The notes under the pieces: generated by a model
Told to the model about the DNA's origin: nothing
The model's input: the letters and a program-made list of their open reading frames with translations, nothing else
The model's database searches: none
Translations under genes and position numbers: made by a program
Shown here: positions 20,210-29,815 of the stretch, piece after piece
Layout: every line of letters begins with the position of its first letter
How positions within the stretch are numbered: the first letter of the stretch is position 1
Source of the DNA: Enterococcus sp. 5H
GTDB taxonomy: Bacteria; Bacillota; Bacilli; Lactobacillales; Enterococcaceae
Assembly: GCF_028128615.1 (NCBI RefSeq)
Contig: NZ_AMDP01000019.1
Span: forward strand, 62,001-126,000
Direction of reading: 5' to 3'
DNA length: 64,000 bases

Positions 20210-21908
20210 TTATTTACAAAATTTTATTGAAGGTTTAATTAGTAGTGGTGTAGCGCAAGCCGTTATCAGTCCTGGTTCACGTTCGACACCATTGGCACTC
20301 CTTTTACATCGGCAAAAAAATATTGAGACATTTATTGAAGTAGATGAACGTTCAGCGGCATTTTTTGGATTGGGTTTAAGTAAAGCAAGCGGTAAACCAG
20401 TTGTTTTATTATGTACATCGGGCACAGCTGCAGCTAATTATTACCCGGCAATCTGTGAGGCAAAAGCCAGTCATATACCTTTGATTATCTTAACAACGGA
20501 TCGCCCACATGAATTACGACAAGTAGGCGCGCCGCAAGCAATGGATCAAATTCATTTATTCCAAAGTCATGTGAAAATGTTTGTAGAAATGGCAATTCCT
20601 GAAGAGTCAAAAGCAATGTTAGATTATGCTTATTGGCAAGGAATGCGGGCAACAGACACCGCTTCCCAAACGCCCAAAGGCCCCGTTCATTTGAATTTTC
20701 CGCTAAGAGAGCCACTACTGCCTGATTTAACCTTTAAATTAGAATCAGAACGAAAAACCCAGATTTTGACAGGAAAACAACAACTTTCGGATGAACAGCT
20801 TAGCAACTGTGCAGCCGAATGGCAAGGGAAAAACGGTGTTTTGGTCGTTGGCGGAACGCATTCTCCAGAAGAAGCTGAACAATTTATTACCTTAGCGGAA
20901 ACCTTAAATTGGCCGATTATTAGTGATCCATTGGCAAATCTTACTTCTGTTGGTCATAATAGTCACTTGATTATGAGTTATGCTGATTTATTTATTCAAG
21001 AAGTTGAAATGAGCTTGAAACCAGAAGTGGTTGTTCGTTTTGGCATGTTGCCTATTTCAAAAAATACAATGTTTTGGCTCCAATCTCTTGAAGAAAGTGA
21101 AACAACGGTTTATTTTGTTGATGAAACAGGTGAATGGCAAGATCAGCTAAAACAAACACAAGTAGCCATTCAAGCAGAAGAACAATTATTTATCCAATCA
21201 ATCTTGAATAAAATTAATGTAAAATCTTCGGATATTTGGATGAAACAGTGGATCAACTGGCAAAAAATTACGGAACAACAATTGGATGAAATTTCCGAGT
21301 TAAGTAGTTTAAATGAAACATCTGCAAGTTTGCTTGTTCATAAAATGATGACAGATAATGGCCAATTTTTTGTTTCCAATAGTAATGCAATTCGATTCTT
21401 AGACCGTTTTGCTGCAGTTGAAAACAATCGCTATCATTTATTTGGCAATCGTGGGATTAATGGAATTGATGGGATTGTCTCAACTGCTTTAGGTATGTGT
21501 GCTGTAAATCATGACCGCCAGAATGTGTTATTGATTGGTGATTTAGCTATGTATCATGATATGAATGGTTTAATGTTGGCAAAACAGTACGACTTACCAT
21601 TAACAATAGTTTTATTAAACAATAATGGTGGAGGTATTTTCTCTTTTCTTTCGCAACGTCAATTAACACCTGAAGATTTTGAACCAATCTTTGGAACACC
21701 GATTGATTTAGATTTTTCTTTGGTTGCCCAATTATATGGTGCAGATTATGTGAAAGCAGAAAATTTAGAACAGTTAAGTATATTGCTAGAAGCAACTCAA
21801 AAACAACAAAAGTTCCAGATTATCGAAGTTGTCGGTGATAGGCAGGAAAATGTTGAACTTTATGAAGCGGTCTTGGCAGGTTTACGAGATAAATTAAGGA
21901 GTAAATAA
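20184..21908 (+). CDS. menD: SEPHCHC synthase MenD
   Basis: A 574-residue thiamine-diphosphate enzyme that joins 2-oxoglutarate to isochorismate. The N-terminal domain shows AVISPGSRSTPLALLL, the ThDP-activating glutamate region FIEVDERSAAFFGLGLSKAS and VLLCTSGTAAANYYPAICEA. The cofactor motif lies at the C-terminal domain: LIGDLAMYHDMNGLMLAK through NNNGGGIFSFLSQ. Length is normal for MenD. The start ATG 20184 lies within menF; another ATG 18 bases later has a weaker ribosome site. It is the central carbon-carbon bond-forming step of the pathway encoded by the surrounding genes. Confidence 0.95.
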   Translation: MTNQKEMTNYLQNFIEGLISSGVAQAVISPGSRSTPLALLLHRQKNIETFIEVDERSAAFFGLGLSKASGKPVVLLCTSGTAAANYYPAICEAKASHIPLIILTTDRPHELRQVGAPQAMDQIHLFQSHVKMFVEMAIPEESKAMLDYAYWQGMRATDTASQTPKGPVHLNFPLREPLLPDLTFKLESERKTQILTGKQQLSDEQLSNCAAEWQGKNGVLVVGGTHSPEEAEQFITLAETLNWPIISDPLANLTSVGHNSHLIMSYADLFIQEVEMSLKPEVVVRFGMLPISKNTMFWLQSLEESETTVYFVDETGEWQDQLKQTQVAIQAEEQLFIQSILNKINVKSSDIWMKQWINWQKITEQQLDEISELSSLNETSASLLVHKMMTDNGQFFVSNSNAIRFLDRFAAVENNRYHLFGNRGINGIDGIVSTALGMCAVNHDRQNVLLIGDLAMYHDMNGLMLAKQYDLPLTIVLLNNNGGGIFSFLSQRQLTPEDFEPIFGTPIDLDFSLVAQLYGADYVKAENLEQLSILLEATQKQQKFQIIEVVGDRQENVELYEAVLAGLRDKLRSK

Positions 21909-22736
21909 ATGAAAATCAACATAAATGGCGTAAATTATTATTATGAGTGGTTTTCAAGTTATCAAGCAGATCGACCAACATTGGTATGTCTCCATGGTTT
22001 TACTGGAACTAGCCAAACATTTGCTTCTGTATTTCAAGATGACAGGGAGCTTAATATTTTAGGCATTGATTTAATTGGTCATGGGAAAACAGATTATGCT
22101 GTTCACCCATACCGTTATCAGCTGGATTGTTTATGCCAAGATATTGTTTTGTTGACAGAAAATTTAGGTTTGAAGCAGTTTTATCTATTAGGCTATTCTA
22201 TGGGGGCTAGAGCTGCTTTAGGTATTACGTGCCTATTTCCTAGTAAAGTTCAACAATTAGTCTTAGAGAGCGGTTCTCCAGGTTTAAATGATGTTTCAGA
22301 ACGGTTAATACGTCAACGATCGGATGAACATCTTGCTGGATACCTTTTGAATCACTCAATTAAGGAATTTGTAAAAAAATGGGAGAGTTTACCACTATTC
22401 TCTAGCCAAAGAAGTTTGCCTACCTCAATTCAAGAGATGGTTCGTCAAGAGCGGCTATCTCAATCACGTTTTGGACTTGCGTGTAGCTTGTGGTATATGG
22501 GAACTGGTGTGCAGCCTAGTTTTTGGGATAAACTAACGAATATAAAGGTACCAGTACAGTTAATTGTAGGAGAGTTAGACTTCAAGTTTATACAATTAGC
22601 CCGTGAAATGAAGAAAAGACAACCTAGTTTTTCAGTTGAAATTATAGCCGGAGCTGGACATTGTGTTCATTTAGAAAAGCCTGAAGAATTTGCAAAAGCT
22701 AGCTTGAACTTTTTAAAAGGAGGAAGTCAGGGATGA
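21909..22736 (+). CDS. menH: SHCHC synthase MenH (alpha/beta hydrolase)
   Basis: A 275-residue alpha/beta-hydrolase. It has the oxyanion segment LVCLHGFTGTSQTF, the nucleophile elbow LGYSMGARAAL, the acid near VGELDFKF and the catalytic histidine in GAGHCVHLEKPEEF. MenH removes pyruvate from the MenD product to give SHCHC. Similarity to other hydrolases is high, but its position directly after menD (AAGGAG in the last codons of menD, ATG immediately after the stop) and before menC makes the MenH call firm. Its stop overlaps the menC start. Confidence 0.92.
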   Translation: MKININGVNYYYEWFSSYQADRPTLVCLHGFTGTSQTFASVFQDDRELNILGIDLIGHGKTDYAVHPYRYQLDCLCQDIVLLTENLGLKQFYLLGYSMGARAALGITCLFPSKVQQLVLESGSPGLNDVSERLIRQRSDEHLAGYLLNHSIKEFVKKWESLPLFSSQRSLPTSIQEMVRQERLSQSRFGLACSLWYMGTGVQPSFWDKLTNIKVPVQLIVGELDFKFIQLAREMKKRQPSFSVEIIAGAGHCVHLEKPEEFAKASLNFLKGGSQG

Positions 22737-23842
22737 TGATTAGTCGAATTGAACGTTATCGTGTTCGTTTACCACTACGAATTCCTTTTGAAACAAGCTA
22801 TGGTCGACTGACGGAAAAAGCGTTTGATATTTTGTTGGTGACAGATGAGTTAGGGAATCAAGGAATTGGGGAACTAGTTCCGTTTGAACAACCAGATTAC
22901 ATAGAGGAAACGATAGAGACTGCCAGAATTATCAGCCAAAATCATTTGATTCCTTTATTAACAAACAAAGAAATTACTCATCCAAAAGAAGTAGCAGATT
23001 TATTTTATGAAGTCAAAGGGAATCAAATGGCAAAATCAAGCTTGGAGACTGCGATCTGGGATTTATATGCCAAGCGACATAACCAAAGCTTAAAAAATTA
23101 TTTTAATAAAACGAGACTGCAGATTCCTGTTGGTGTAAGTATCGGGATTCAAACAAATTTAGATGAATTGCTCAACCAAATCACTAGTTATGTAGAACAA
23201 GGATATCAAAGAGTAAAATTGAAAATTCGTCCAGGCTATGACTTGGAACCTGTTCAGGAAATACGGCGTAAATTTCCCAACTTAGCGCTAATGGTAGATG
23301 CGAATTCAGCCTATGCGATTGAGGATATGCAACATCTTAAAAAATTAGATATATACGATTTAGCAATGATTGAACAACCATTTGCGGCTAATGATTTTCT
23401 AGATCATGCCCAGCTGCAAGGTGAGCTAAAGACAAAAATCTGTTTAGATGAAAACATCCGATCGTTAAAAGATTGTGAATTGGCTTTTTCTTTAGGTAGT
23501 TGTCAAAGTATTAATCTAAAAATTCCAAGAGTAGGTGGTATCACTGAAGCTATGAAAATAGTGGAATTCTGCCAAGAAAAAGGTCTACTAGTATGGCTAG
23601 GTGGTATGTTTGAATCAGGTGTAGGCAGAGCTTTAAATCTTCAATTTGCTTCTCAAAAAATTTTTACCTTTCCTGGTGATATTTCTGCATCAGATCGTTA
23701 TTATTATGAGGATATCTTAGAACAACCAATTGAAATTCAGCATGGTGAAATACACGTACCAGAAGGTTTAGGAATTGGCGTAACATTATCCGAGAAGAAG
23801 CTATTAAAATATGGACTCCATGAAACAATATTCATTCGGTAA
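22733..23842 (+). CDS. menC: o-Succinylbenzoate synthase MenC
   Basis: A 369-residue enolase-superfamily enzyme that dehydrates SHCHC to o-succinylbenzoate. Catalytic and metal positions are visible: KLKIRPG (the KxK base), LMVDANSAYA, MIEQPFAANDFLDHAQLQ, CLDENIRS (metal ligands), and the second base in NLKIPRVGG. The length and the motif WLGGMFESGVGRA fit the Bacillus-type MenC/NSAR subgroup, whose members may also racemise N-acyl amino acids. It ends the men operon before a strong bidirectional hairpin. The later genes (prenyltransferase MenA, polyprenyl synthase) are not in this window. Confidence 0.93.
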   Translation: MMISRIERYRVRLPLRIPFETSYGRLTEKAFDILLVTDELGNQGIGELVPFEQPDYIEETIETARIISQNHLIPLLTNKEITHPKEVADLFYEVKGNQMAKSSLETAIWDLYAKRHNQSLKNYFNKTRLQIPVGVSIGIQTNLDELLNQITSYVEQGYQRVKLKIRPGYDLEPVQEIRRKFPNLALMVDANSAYAIEDMQHLKKLDIYDLAMIEQPFAANDFLDHAQLQGELKTKICLDENIRSLKDCELAFSLGSCQSINLKIPRVGGITEAMKIVEFCQEKGLLVWLGGMFESGVGRALNLQFASQKIFTFPGDISASDRYYYEDILEQPIEIQHGEIHVPEGLGIGVTLSEKKLLKYGLHETIFIR

Positions 23843-23846
23843 AAAA

Positions 23847-23893
23847 GTGTGTTATGGGACAAAACTAAAACTCAGTTTTGTCCTATAACACAC
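23847..23893. terminator. Bidirectional terminator, best copy of the palindrome family
   Basis: GTGTGTTATGGGACAAAACT pairs with AGTTTTGTCCTATAACACAC, a 20-base stem with a single mismatch and a seven-base loop. It separates menC from the convergent acyl-CoA-synthetase gene. Confidence 0.85.
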
Positions 23894-23908
23894 TACACCA
23901 TAATAAAT

Positions 23909-23942
23909 GGCGGGAGTATAGTACAATTTCTTCTGTCCCGCC
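23909..23942 (-). terminator. GC-rich hairpin at the end of the acyl-CoA-synthetase-like gene
   Basis: GGCGGGA (23909-23915) pairs with TCCCGCC (23936-23942). It lies just past the stop of the leftward gene, before the shared palindrome. There is no clear T run, so it may stabilise the mRNA end rather than terminate. Confidence 0.45.
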
Positions 23943-23957
23943 CTCTATGTTTTTAAA

Positions 23958-25484
23958 TTAGCCTTCTTTTAAAACTTTCTCAATTTGTAATCGTTGAACT
24001 TTCATCGTAGCTGTACGAGGAATTTCATCCCATTCCATAATAATCGGTTCATTTATGCGTGGTAAATCGGCCACTTGCTCCCACCAAGCATCCCAATTCA
24101 TTCCTTGTTTAGGATCAACGGCTAAAATTGGTTGTGGAGAATCGTCTTTAGCTCTGACAATAATTACTTCTTGCAGAAAATCAAGTGCATCCAATAAGTG
24201 ATCTTCAATAGCTAGGTTACTATCAATTTTTTCAATTAAATCTACTTGACGGTCCTTCAAGAATAAATGCCCATCATTATCAATAAAACCATAATCACCG
24301 CTATCCCACCAAGGACCAAAAACCGTTGCTTGGAAGCGGTCATCTTCTTTGTAGTAAGTTAAAGCGCGACCTTTAGACAAGAATTGAATATGTCCGTCTG
24401 TCATTGCAGGCAGAACATTGCCGTCTTTGTCTGCGATTCTAGCTTCAGTCAAACCAGCCAGTCCAACACCCATGTCACGAGCATCCGATGTTTTCAGAGA
24501 ATCCAACGTATGTGCTTTTAATATCATAGGACCACATTCACTTTGTCCATAAACTTGTAGGAAAATCGGATCATTTTTTTCAGAAGCTTTTAGGAAACTA
24601 GCCATAGTCGCGTTATTAATTGCATCAAAAGTAGAATGATAATAGCGCACACTAGCAAATGCTTCAGGTTGATTTTTTGCCAAAGATGTCCACTGAACAA
24701 AATTATTTGGATGAGTCTCTAGTGCAATTGGTTGATATTCTAGCAGCATTTTTGCAACAGAATCACTATTTGAAATCGATAATGGCATCATTGGAAAGCC
24801 CATTGCCATTAAAGAAGATATACCAATATTAAAACGAGAGTGAACAGGTGAAATATGAAAACCAACCAGTTTGTTTTCTGCAATTTTTGTGAAAATTGTT
24901 TTTTGCCATTTTGTTCGCCACCCCATTGAGTTAGCTGAGTGACAGATTAATTTTGGAATACCTGTAGTCCCAGAAGTATGTGTCATATAAGCGATTTGAT
25001 CTTTAGGAAGCTCAACTTGGGGAACTTCTTTAGTAGGTGCTTGTAACAATTTTTCTACGGAAATTTGTTTTTCAGGTGAACTATTTTTTACTTCAGCTAC
25101 TTTCGCTGCTGTTTCATCATCGAATAAAATAAACGGATTTTCTAAACGATCTACAAAAACTTCAATAGTTTCGGCAGGGAAATGATAAGAAATCATTGCT
25201 GGAACAGCGCCTAAATAAGAAGCTGCAACTGCTAACAAGTAAGTATCGAATTTTGAACTCTTAAAAATAATAATTTTATCTTCAGCTTTTACACCTAAAC
25301 TAGCTAATTGATAAGCGCGATTTAAAACCGCTTCATGACTTAACTGATAGTTATGACTAGTGCCAAGTTCAGGAAAAGCTGGCAAGAGTTCATCTTGAAT
25401 AATAGCCGATTCTGGTGTTTTAAGTGCAGCATCTCGATAGTTTGTATATAAGTTGAGTGGTTGATATTCTAACAGTGGGTTCAA
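23958..25484 (-). CDS. AMP-binding acyl-CoA synthetase-like enzyme
   Basis: A 508-residue adenylate-forming enzyme from a TTG at 25484. The TTG is preferred because AAGGAG lies ten bases upstream; a longer frame reaching 25574 would need 30 extra residues without homologous look. Motifs seen are the P-loop MTHTSGTTGIPKLIC, VYGQSECGP, WWDSGDYGFID and the hinge/C-terminal domain ending in PRTATMKVQRLQIEKVL, where the lysine of the usual PRTxxGK motif is probably shifted (ATMKVQR). It should activate a carboxylate as an acyl-adenylate, but the substrate cannot be told from sequence. It is leftward, alone, and convergent with the men operon, so a role in quinone synthesis is not implied. Confidence 0.8.
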   Translation of the reverse strand: MNPLLEYQPLNLYTNYRDAALKTPESAIIQDELLPAFPELGTSHNYQLSHEAVLNRAYQLASLGVKAEDKIIIFKSSKFDTYLLAVAASYLGAVPAMISYHFPAETIEVFVDRLENPFILFDDETAAKVAEVKNSSPEKQISVEKLLQAPTKEVPQVELPKDQIAYMTHTSGTTGIPKLICHSANSMGWRTKWQKTIFTKIAENKLVGFHISPVHSRFNIGISSLMAMGFPMMPLSISNSDSVAKMLLEYQPIALETHPNNFVQWTSLAKNQPEAFASVRYYHSTFDAINNATMASFLKASEKNDPIFLQVYGQSECGPMILKAHTLDSLKTSDARDMGVGLAGLTEARIADKDGNVLPAMTDGHIQFLSKGRALTYYKEDDRFQATVFGPWWDSGDYGFIDNDGHLFLKDRQVDLIEKIDSNLAIEDHLLDALDFLQEVIIVRAKDDSPQPILAVDPKQGMNWDAWWEQVADLPRINEPIIMEWDEIPRTATMKVQRLQIEKVLKEG

Positions 25485-25686
25485 TATAAGTGCACTCCTT
25501 CTAAAGTAATTTTGTATAAAAAGATTGTGTAAAAACGAACAAGGACAGTATAACATGAAATCCAAATATCCCAAATAAATTTGATAAAACGAAATGATAA
25601 AATGAAACTTCAGCGTATATTAAATATGAGAAGCAAGAAACGAATAAATTGAGTATAAAAAAATGACAATAAATTCGTAAGAACGC

Positions 25687-25715
25687 TTGATTTTATAAGC
25701 TTTTAGCTGTATAAT
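25687..25715 (+). promoter_or_regulatory. Promoter of rpsF-ssb-rpsR
   Basis: TTGATT (25687-25692), 17-base spacer, TATAAT (25710-25715): a near-consensus sigma-A promoter. It gives an untranslated leader of about 85 bases. Confidence 0.8.
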
Positions 25716-25739
25716 GAAAAATTGTGAGTAGTCTATATT

Positions 25740-25806
25740 TTTATAGATAGCTCTCCTTGCTCTTAGCAATCTAAGAGCCTTAAAGTCCATAGGGAGGTGA
25801 AAGTCA
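25740..25806 (+). promoter_or_regulatory. rpsF leader, candidate S6:S18 autoregulatory element
   Basis: The leader carries a perfect hairpin, GCTCTTAG-CAAT-CTAAGAGC (25759-25778), followed by AGTCC and the ribosome site AGGGAGGTGA. Firmicute rpsF leaders are known to bind the S6:S18 complex for feedback control. The position fits, but I could not confirm the CCG-containing consensus fold. Confidence 0.45.
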
Positions 25807-26109
25807 ATGAGTCAAGCTACGAATTATGAAATTATGTACATTATTCGTCCGAACATTGATGAAGAAGCAAAAACTGCTTTAGTAGAACGTTTCGACACAA
25901 TCTTAAAAGATAACGGTGCAGAAGTCATCGAATCAAAAGATTGGGAAAAACGCCGCTTAGCATATGAAATGAACGGATTCCGTGAAGGCATCTATCATAT
26001 CGTTAAAGTGTCTTCTCCATCAACTGCAGGAGCAATCAATGAATTTGATCGTCTTGCTAAAATCAATGATGATATTATTCGTCATATGATTATTAAGGAA
26101 GAAGCATAA
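25807..26109 (+). CDS. rpsF: 30S ribosomal protein bS6
   Basis: A 100-residue S6 protein, opening [23 protein letters not shown] and containing [19 protein letters not shown], both S6 hallmarks. It binds 16S rRNA together with S18 in the platform of the small subunit. It heads the conserved rpsF-ssb-rpsR operon and has a strong ribosome site (AGGGAGGTGA). A parS site lies between it and ssb. Confidence 0.97.
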   Translation: MSQATNYEIMYIIRPNIDEEAKTALVERFDTILKDNGAEVIESKDWEKRRLAYEMNGFREGIYHIVKVSSPSTAGAINEFDRLAKINDDIIRHMIIKEEA

Positions 26110-26113
26110 TAAA

Positions 26114-26129
26114 TGTTTCACGTGAAACA
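26114..26129. promoter_or_regulatory. parS: parS site 1
   Basis: TGTTTCACGTGAAACA is a perfect 16-bp palindrome matching the ParB/Spo0J site consensus TGTTNCACGTGAAACA. It lies in the short rpsF-ssb spacer. ParB loads here to organise the origin region and recruit SMC. Confidence 0.95.
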
Positions 26130-26154
26130 TTTATAGACGAAAGGAGATGTTTAA

Positions 26155-26715
26155 ATGATTAACAATGTTACATTAGTTGGAAGACTAACAAAAGATCCAG
26201 ATTTACGATATACATCAAGTGGTTCAGCTGTTGCGACGTTTACTTTAGCTGTAAATCGTAACTTTACGAATCAAAATGGAAATCGTGAGGCAGATTTTAT
26301 TAACTGTGTGATTTGGCGTAAACCTGCTGAAACAATGGCAAACTATGCGCGTAAAGGGACATTGTTGGGTGTCGTTGGACGAATCCAAACGAGATCGTAT
26401 GAAAATCAACAAGGTCAGCGTGTATATGTAACAGAAGTCGTATGTGAAAATTTCCAATTGTTAGAGTCTCGTTCTGCATCAGAACAAAGACAAACACAAG
26501 AAGGTTCTGGTTCAACATATAATTCTGGAGCTAATAGTGGTGGCGGAAGTTTCCAACCACAATCACAAAACAATAATTTTGCAGGACAAAACAATTTTAA
26601 TCAATCATCCTCTCAGTCTAGCAACAACGGTATGCCTGATTTTGATAGAGATTCTGATCCATTTGGTGGAACAGGTTCTACTATTGACATTTCAGATGAT
26701 GATTTACCATTCTAA
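26155..26715 (+). CDS. ssb: Single-stranded DNA-binding protein
   Basis: A 186-residue SSB. The OB fold is at residues 1-105 ([61 protein letters not shown]). A flexible Gly/Asn/Gln/Ser-rich linker follows. The C-terminal tip is acidic, DISDDDLPF, and docks repair and replication partners. It coats single-stranded DNA during replication. Its place between rpsF and rpsR is the standard housekeeping arrangement, marking it as the essential SSB rather than a competence or phage copy. The ribosome site is AAAGGAGATG. Confidence 0.97.
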   Translation: MINNVTLVGRLTKDPDLRYTSSGSAVATFTLAVNRNFTNQNGNREADFINCVIWRKPAETMANYARKGTLLGVVGRIQTRSYENQQGQRVYVTEVVCENFQLLESRSASEQRQTQEGSGSTYNSGANSGGGSFQPQSQNNNFAGQNNFNQSSSQSSNNGMPDFDRDSDPFGGTGSTIDISDDDLPF

Positions 26716-26740
26716 ACGAATTTGATAGGAGGGAATAAGA

Positions 26741-26980
26741 ATGGCACAACAAAGAAGAGGCGGACGTAAACGTCGTAAAGTCGACTATATTGCAGCAAAC
26801 CATATTGAATATATTGACTATAAAGATATCGAATTACTAAAAAAATTCATTTCTGAACGTGGAAAAATTTTGCCACGTCGTGTAACAGGTACAGGCGCTA
26901 AAAACCAACGTAAATTAACAGTTGCGATTAAACGTGCACGTATCATGGGCTTATTACCATTTGTTGGTGAAGAGCAATAA
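26741..26980 (+). CDS. rpsR: 30S ribosomal protein bS18
   Basis: A 79-residue S18 with the very basic start [19 protein letters not shown] and the conserved core [22 protein letters not shown], then [21 protein letters not shown]. It pairs with S6 on the small subunit. It follows ssb by 25 bases behind GGAGGG and closes the operon before a terminator. Confidence 0.97.
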   Translation: MAQQRRGGRKRRKVDYIAANHIEYIDYKDIELLKKFISERGKILPRRVTGTGAKNQRKLTVAIKRARIMGLLPFVGEEQ

Positions 26981-26993
26981 TTTGAAATTTTCA

Positions 26994-27030
26994 AAAGGAT
27001 CAAAGACTAGTTTCTTTGGTTCTTTTTTTG
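26994..27030 (+). terminator. Terminator of the rpsF operon
   Basis: GATCAAAGA pairs with TCTTTGGTTC around ctagtt, followed by seven T residues. It ends rpsR before the gdpP unit. Confidence 0.8.
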
Positions 27031-27095
27031 CATTTTAAGCACTATAATGTAACATACTTATTCAGCAATAATCTGTAAGTTTTATCTCTATAGAA

Positions 27096-27111
27096 TGTTT
27101 CACGTGAAACA
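27096..27111. promoter_or_regulatory. parS: parS site 2
   Basis: A second perfect TGTTTCACGTGAAACA, 982 bases from the first, in the intergenic region before gdpP. The nearby TGCTAAAAT (near 27141-27149) may be an extended -10 for gdpP. A small hairpin, CGTTAT...ATAACG, precedes its ribosome site. Confidence 0.95.
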
Positions 27112-27186
27112 TTTTGCAGATTCGCAGAAATTTTGTTTTTATGCTAAAATAACGTTATCTGTAAGAATAACGGAGGAATTCTAAAA

Positions 27187-29160
27187 ATGAAAAAGATTAG
27201 AATGAAACGGATTTTGGGTTCTGTATTCGTTCTCTTTTTAATAGAGGTATTATTGTTTTTCTACATTTCTAATAACTATCTCCTAATAGCTGGGTTATTG
27301 GTTCTTAACTTATTTTTAATTAATCGAATTTTCTATTTAATTAAACAGCTAGAAATCTCTAATTCAGAAAGAATTAGAGAGGCAAGTTCAATTGCAGAGA
27401 AATCATTAGATTATGCATTTAATGAAGTATCTGTTGGGATAATAAACTATGATCCTGTTACAAAAGAAGCGAAATGGCTAAACCCATTTGCTGATGATAT
27501 TTTTAGAAAAGATGGACAAGAATTAATTAGTCCAGAATTAATACAGACATATGTTACCTTAGCTGAGAAAGGCAAAGATATATTCAAAGTGGCTGACCAT
27601 GTCTATCGCTTTAATGTTGATACGGAACAAAATACAATTACGTTTAAAGATATTACTGAAGAAAGTAATCTGTATCAAGAAAAAATTGGAATGCAAACAG
27701 CTATTGGAATTGTGTCGGTGGATAACTATGACGATGTAACTGATAGTATGGATGATAAACAAATTTCATATTTAAATAGTTTTATTACTACAATGGTTTC
27801 GGATTGGATGGATGAGTACCACGTTTTCTATAAGAGGTTAAATGCTGAACGCTATTTCTTTATTGCTCAACTAGAAGACATTAAAAAGATGATGGACTCT
27901 AAGTTTCAAATTTTGGATAATATTAGAAAAGAGTCAAATACTAGAGAAATTGCTATTACTTTAAGCATGGGTATTTCCTATGGTGGAGAAACATTAAATC
28001 AGACAGGGAACACAGCTCAAACGAATCTTGACACAGCTTTAGTGAGAGGTGGAGATCAAGTAGTTGTCAAAGAAGCTAAAGACAATGCAAAGCCAATTTT
28101 TTATGGCGGCAGAACAGCTTCAGTAGCGAAGAGAACGCGTGTTCGATCTAGAGCTATGAGCACTGCAATTCAAGGGATTTTATCGGAGTCTGCGGATGTT
28201 TATATCATGGGGCATCGCTTTCCTGATATGGATGCGATTGGTTCTGCTTTTGGGATGGCACGATTAGCTAAATTTAATGGAAAAGAACCATGGATAGTTC
28301 TAGAAAAAAATGAAAGTATTCCAGATGTAGATCGTGTAATGTCAGAATTGGAGAAGTATCCAGAATTAGGAAAACAAATTATTTCACCTAAAGAAGCAAT
28401 GAGAAAGAAAACAGATAGTAGTTTATTGATTATGGTAGATTATCACAAACCCTCATTATCAATTTCTCAAGAGCTTTATGAACAGTTTGATAAAGTCGTT
28501 ATTATTGATCATCATCGTCGGGGCGATGAATTTCCTGCCAAGCCATTGCTTGCGTATATTGAGTCATCTGCTTCATCTGCATCTGAATTGGTGACAGAAT
28601 TAATTGAATATCAGAGCAATACCCAAAGAAAACTAGATAGATTTGAGTCGACATTATTGTTGGCTGGGATAGTTGTTGATACAAAAAGTTTTAGTGTGCG
28701 TACAACTGCGCGGACATTTGATGTTGCAAGTTATTTAAGGACTTGTGGCGCAGATTCGTCTTTAGTACAATATTTATTAAGTTCAGATTTAGATAGCTAT
28801 TTAGAAATGAATAGTCTAATCGCCAAAAGTGAATATGTTACACCAGATACAGTTATTGTGACGGGCAGAGAAGATAAAGAATACGATAGCGTTACTGCAG
28901 CTAAAACAGCCGATACATTGTTATCAATGGTAGGAATTAATGCGGCTTTTGTAATAACTAAACGTACAGATAAGCAAATCGGAATTAGTGCTCGAAGTAA
29001 CGGGTCTATAAACGTCCAACTGATTATGGAAAACTTGGGCGGAGGTGGTCATTTTACTAATGCTGCGGTACAATTATCTAATGTAACGGTAACTGAAGTA
29101 AAAGAACAACTATTAAAAGTAATTCATCAAAATATAGATGTGATGTATGAGGAGGAGTAA
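27187..29160 (+). CDS. gdpP: Cyclic-di-AMP phosphodiesterase GdpP
   Basis: A 657-residue membrane protein. Two N-terminal helices (residues about 10-55) are followed by a PAS-like region and a degenerate GGDEF domain ([17 protein letters not shown] in place of an active GGDEF). The catalytic DHH domain shows [20 protein letters not shown] and [13 protein letters not shown], and DHHA1 shows [15 protein letters not shown]. GdpP hydrolyses cyclic-di-AMP, which controls potassium, osmolyte uptake and cell-wall stress; loss raises beta-lactam tolerance in several Firmicutes. It is followed closely by rplI, the conserved gdpP-rplI-dnaB order. All catalytic motifs look intact. Confidence 0.95.
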   Translation: MKKIRMKRILGSVFVLFLIEVLLFFYISNNYLLIAGLLVLNLFLINRIFYLIKQLEISNSERIREASSIAEKSLDYAFNEVSVGIINYDPVTKEAKWLNPFADDIFRKDGQELISPELIQTYVTLAEKGKDIFKVADHVYRFNVDTEQNTITFKDITEESNLYQEKIGMQTAIGIVSVDNYDDVTDSMDDKQISYLNSFITTMVSDWMDEYHVFYKRLNAERYFFIAQLEDIKKMMDSKFQILDNIRKESNTREIAITLSMGISYGGETLNQTGNTAQTNLDTALVRGGDQVVVKEAKDNAKPIFYGGRTASVAKRTRVRSRAMSTAIQGILSESADVYIMGHRFPDMDAIGSAFGMARLAKFNGKEPWIVLEKNESIPDVDRVMSELEKYPELGKQIISPKEAMRKKTDSSLLIMVDYHKPSLSISQELYEQFDKVVIIDHHRRGDEFPAKPLLAYIESSASSASELVTELIEYQSNTQRKLDRFESTLLLAGIVVDTKSFSVRTTARTFDVASYLRTCGADSSLVQYLLSSDLDSYLEMNSLIAKSEYVTPDTVIVTGREDKEYDSVTAAKTADTLLSMVGINAAFVITKRTDKQIGISARSNGSINVQLIMENLGGGGHFTNAAVQLSNVTVTEVKEQLLKVIHQNIDVMYEEE

Positions 29161-29165
29161 AAGGT

Positions 29166-29618
29166 ATGAAAGTTATTTTTTTACAAGATGTTAAAGGAAA
29201 AGGGAAAAAAGGCGATGTGAAAGAAGTACCGACAGGCTACGCCCAAAACTTCCTTATTAAAAATGGTTATGCACAAGAAGCAAATAAAGGTAGTATCAGC
29301 GCACTTGCTGGTCAAAAGAAAGCGCAAGATAAACATGATGCAGAAATTTTAGCTGATGCTAAAGTAATGCAAGAATTTTTAGAAAAAGAAGAGACCGTTG
29401 TAGAGCTTAAAGCGAAGGCTGGAGAAGACGGAAGATTATTTGGATCTATTCCTTCAAAACAAATCGCAGAGGCCTTAAACAAGCAATATAAGGTCAAATT
29501 AGACAAACGTAAGATAGAACTATCACAACCAATTCGTTCGTTAGGTTATACTAATGTTCCTGTGAAGCTACATCACGAAGTAACTGCGAAAATTAAAGTA
29601 CATGTAGTAGCAGAATAG
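29166..29618 (+). CDS. rplI: 50S ribosomal protein bL9
   Basis: A 150-residue L9 with the N-terminal rRNA-binding domain [20 protein letters not shown] and [16 protein letters not shown], the connecting helix, and the C-terminal domain with [19 protein letters not shown]. The long helix separates the two globular ends, as in the family. It starts five bases after gdpP (ribosome site GGAGGAG in the gdpP tail), so the two are co-transcribed. Confidence 0.97.
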   Translation: MKVIFLQDVKGKGKKGDVKEVPTGYAQNFLIKNGYAQEANKGSISALAGQKKAQDKHDAEILADAKVMQEFLEKEETVVELKAKAGEDGRLFGSIPSKQIAEALNKQYKVKLDKRKIELSQPIRSLGYTNVPVKLHHEVTAKIKVHVVAE

Positions 29619-29628
29619 CAATAAAAAG

Positions 29629-29650
29629 CAGAGGAGCTCCTCTGTTTTTT
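29629..29650 (+). terminator. Terminator of gdpP-rplI
   Basis: CAGAGGAG-CTCCTCTG is a perfect self-complementary stem directly followed by six T residues. Confidence 0.85.
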
Positions 29651-29815
29651 GTTTATGCTAAGAGAGAATGGTCCATCTTTGCCAGTGTACATTTAAGCCA
29701 TTTCTTGTTAAAATAGAAAGACTGAGCAGACCAAAAATTGTATCAATTTTACTTTTTTAATAGAATATTTTAAGGAATTAATTGTTGCTATCTCGAGAAT
29801 ATAGGAGAGAAAAAG

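Noticed and set aside
23958-25484. Second MenE copy
   Set aside because: It shares only general adenylation motifs, lies on the opposite strand, and lacks the MenE-type substrate region seen in menE.
7729-25600. Prophage or integrative element as source of the accessory block
   Set aside because: No integrase, transposase, tRNA target, phage structural gene or flanking direct repeat is visible.
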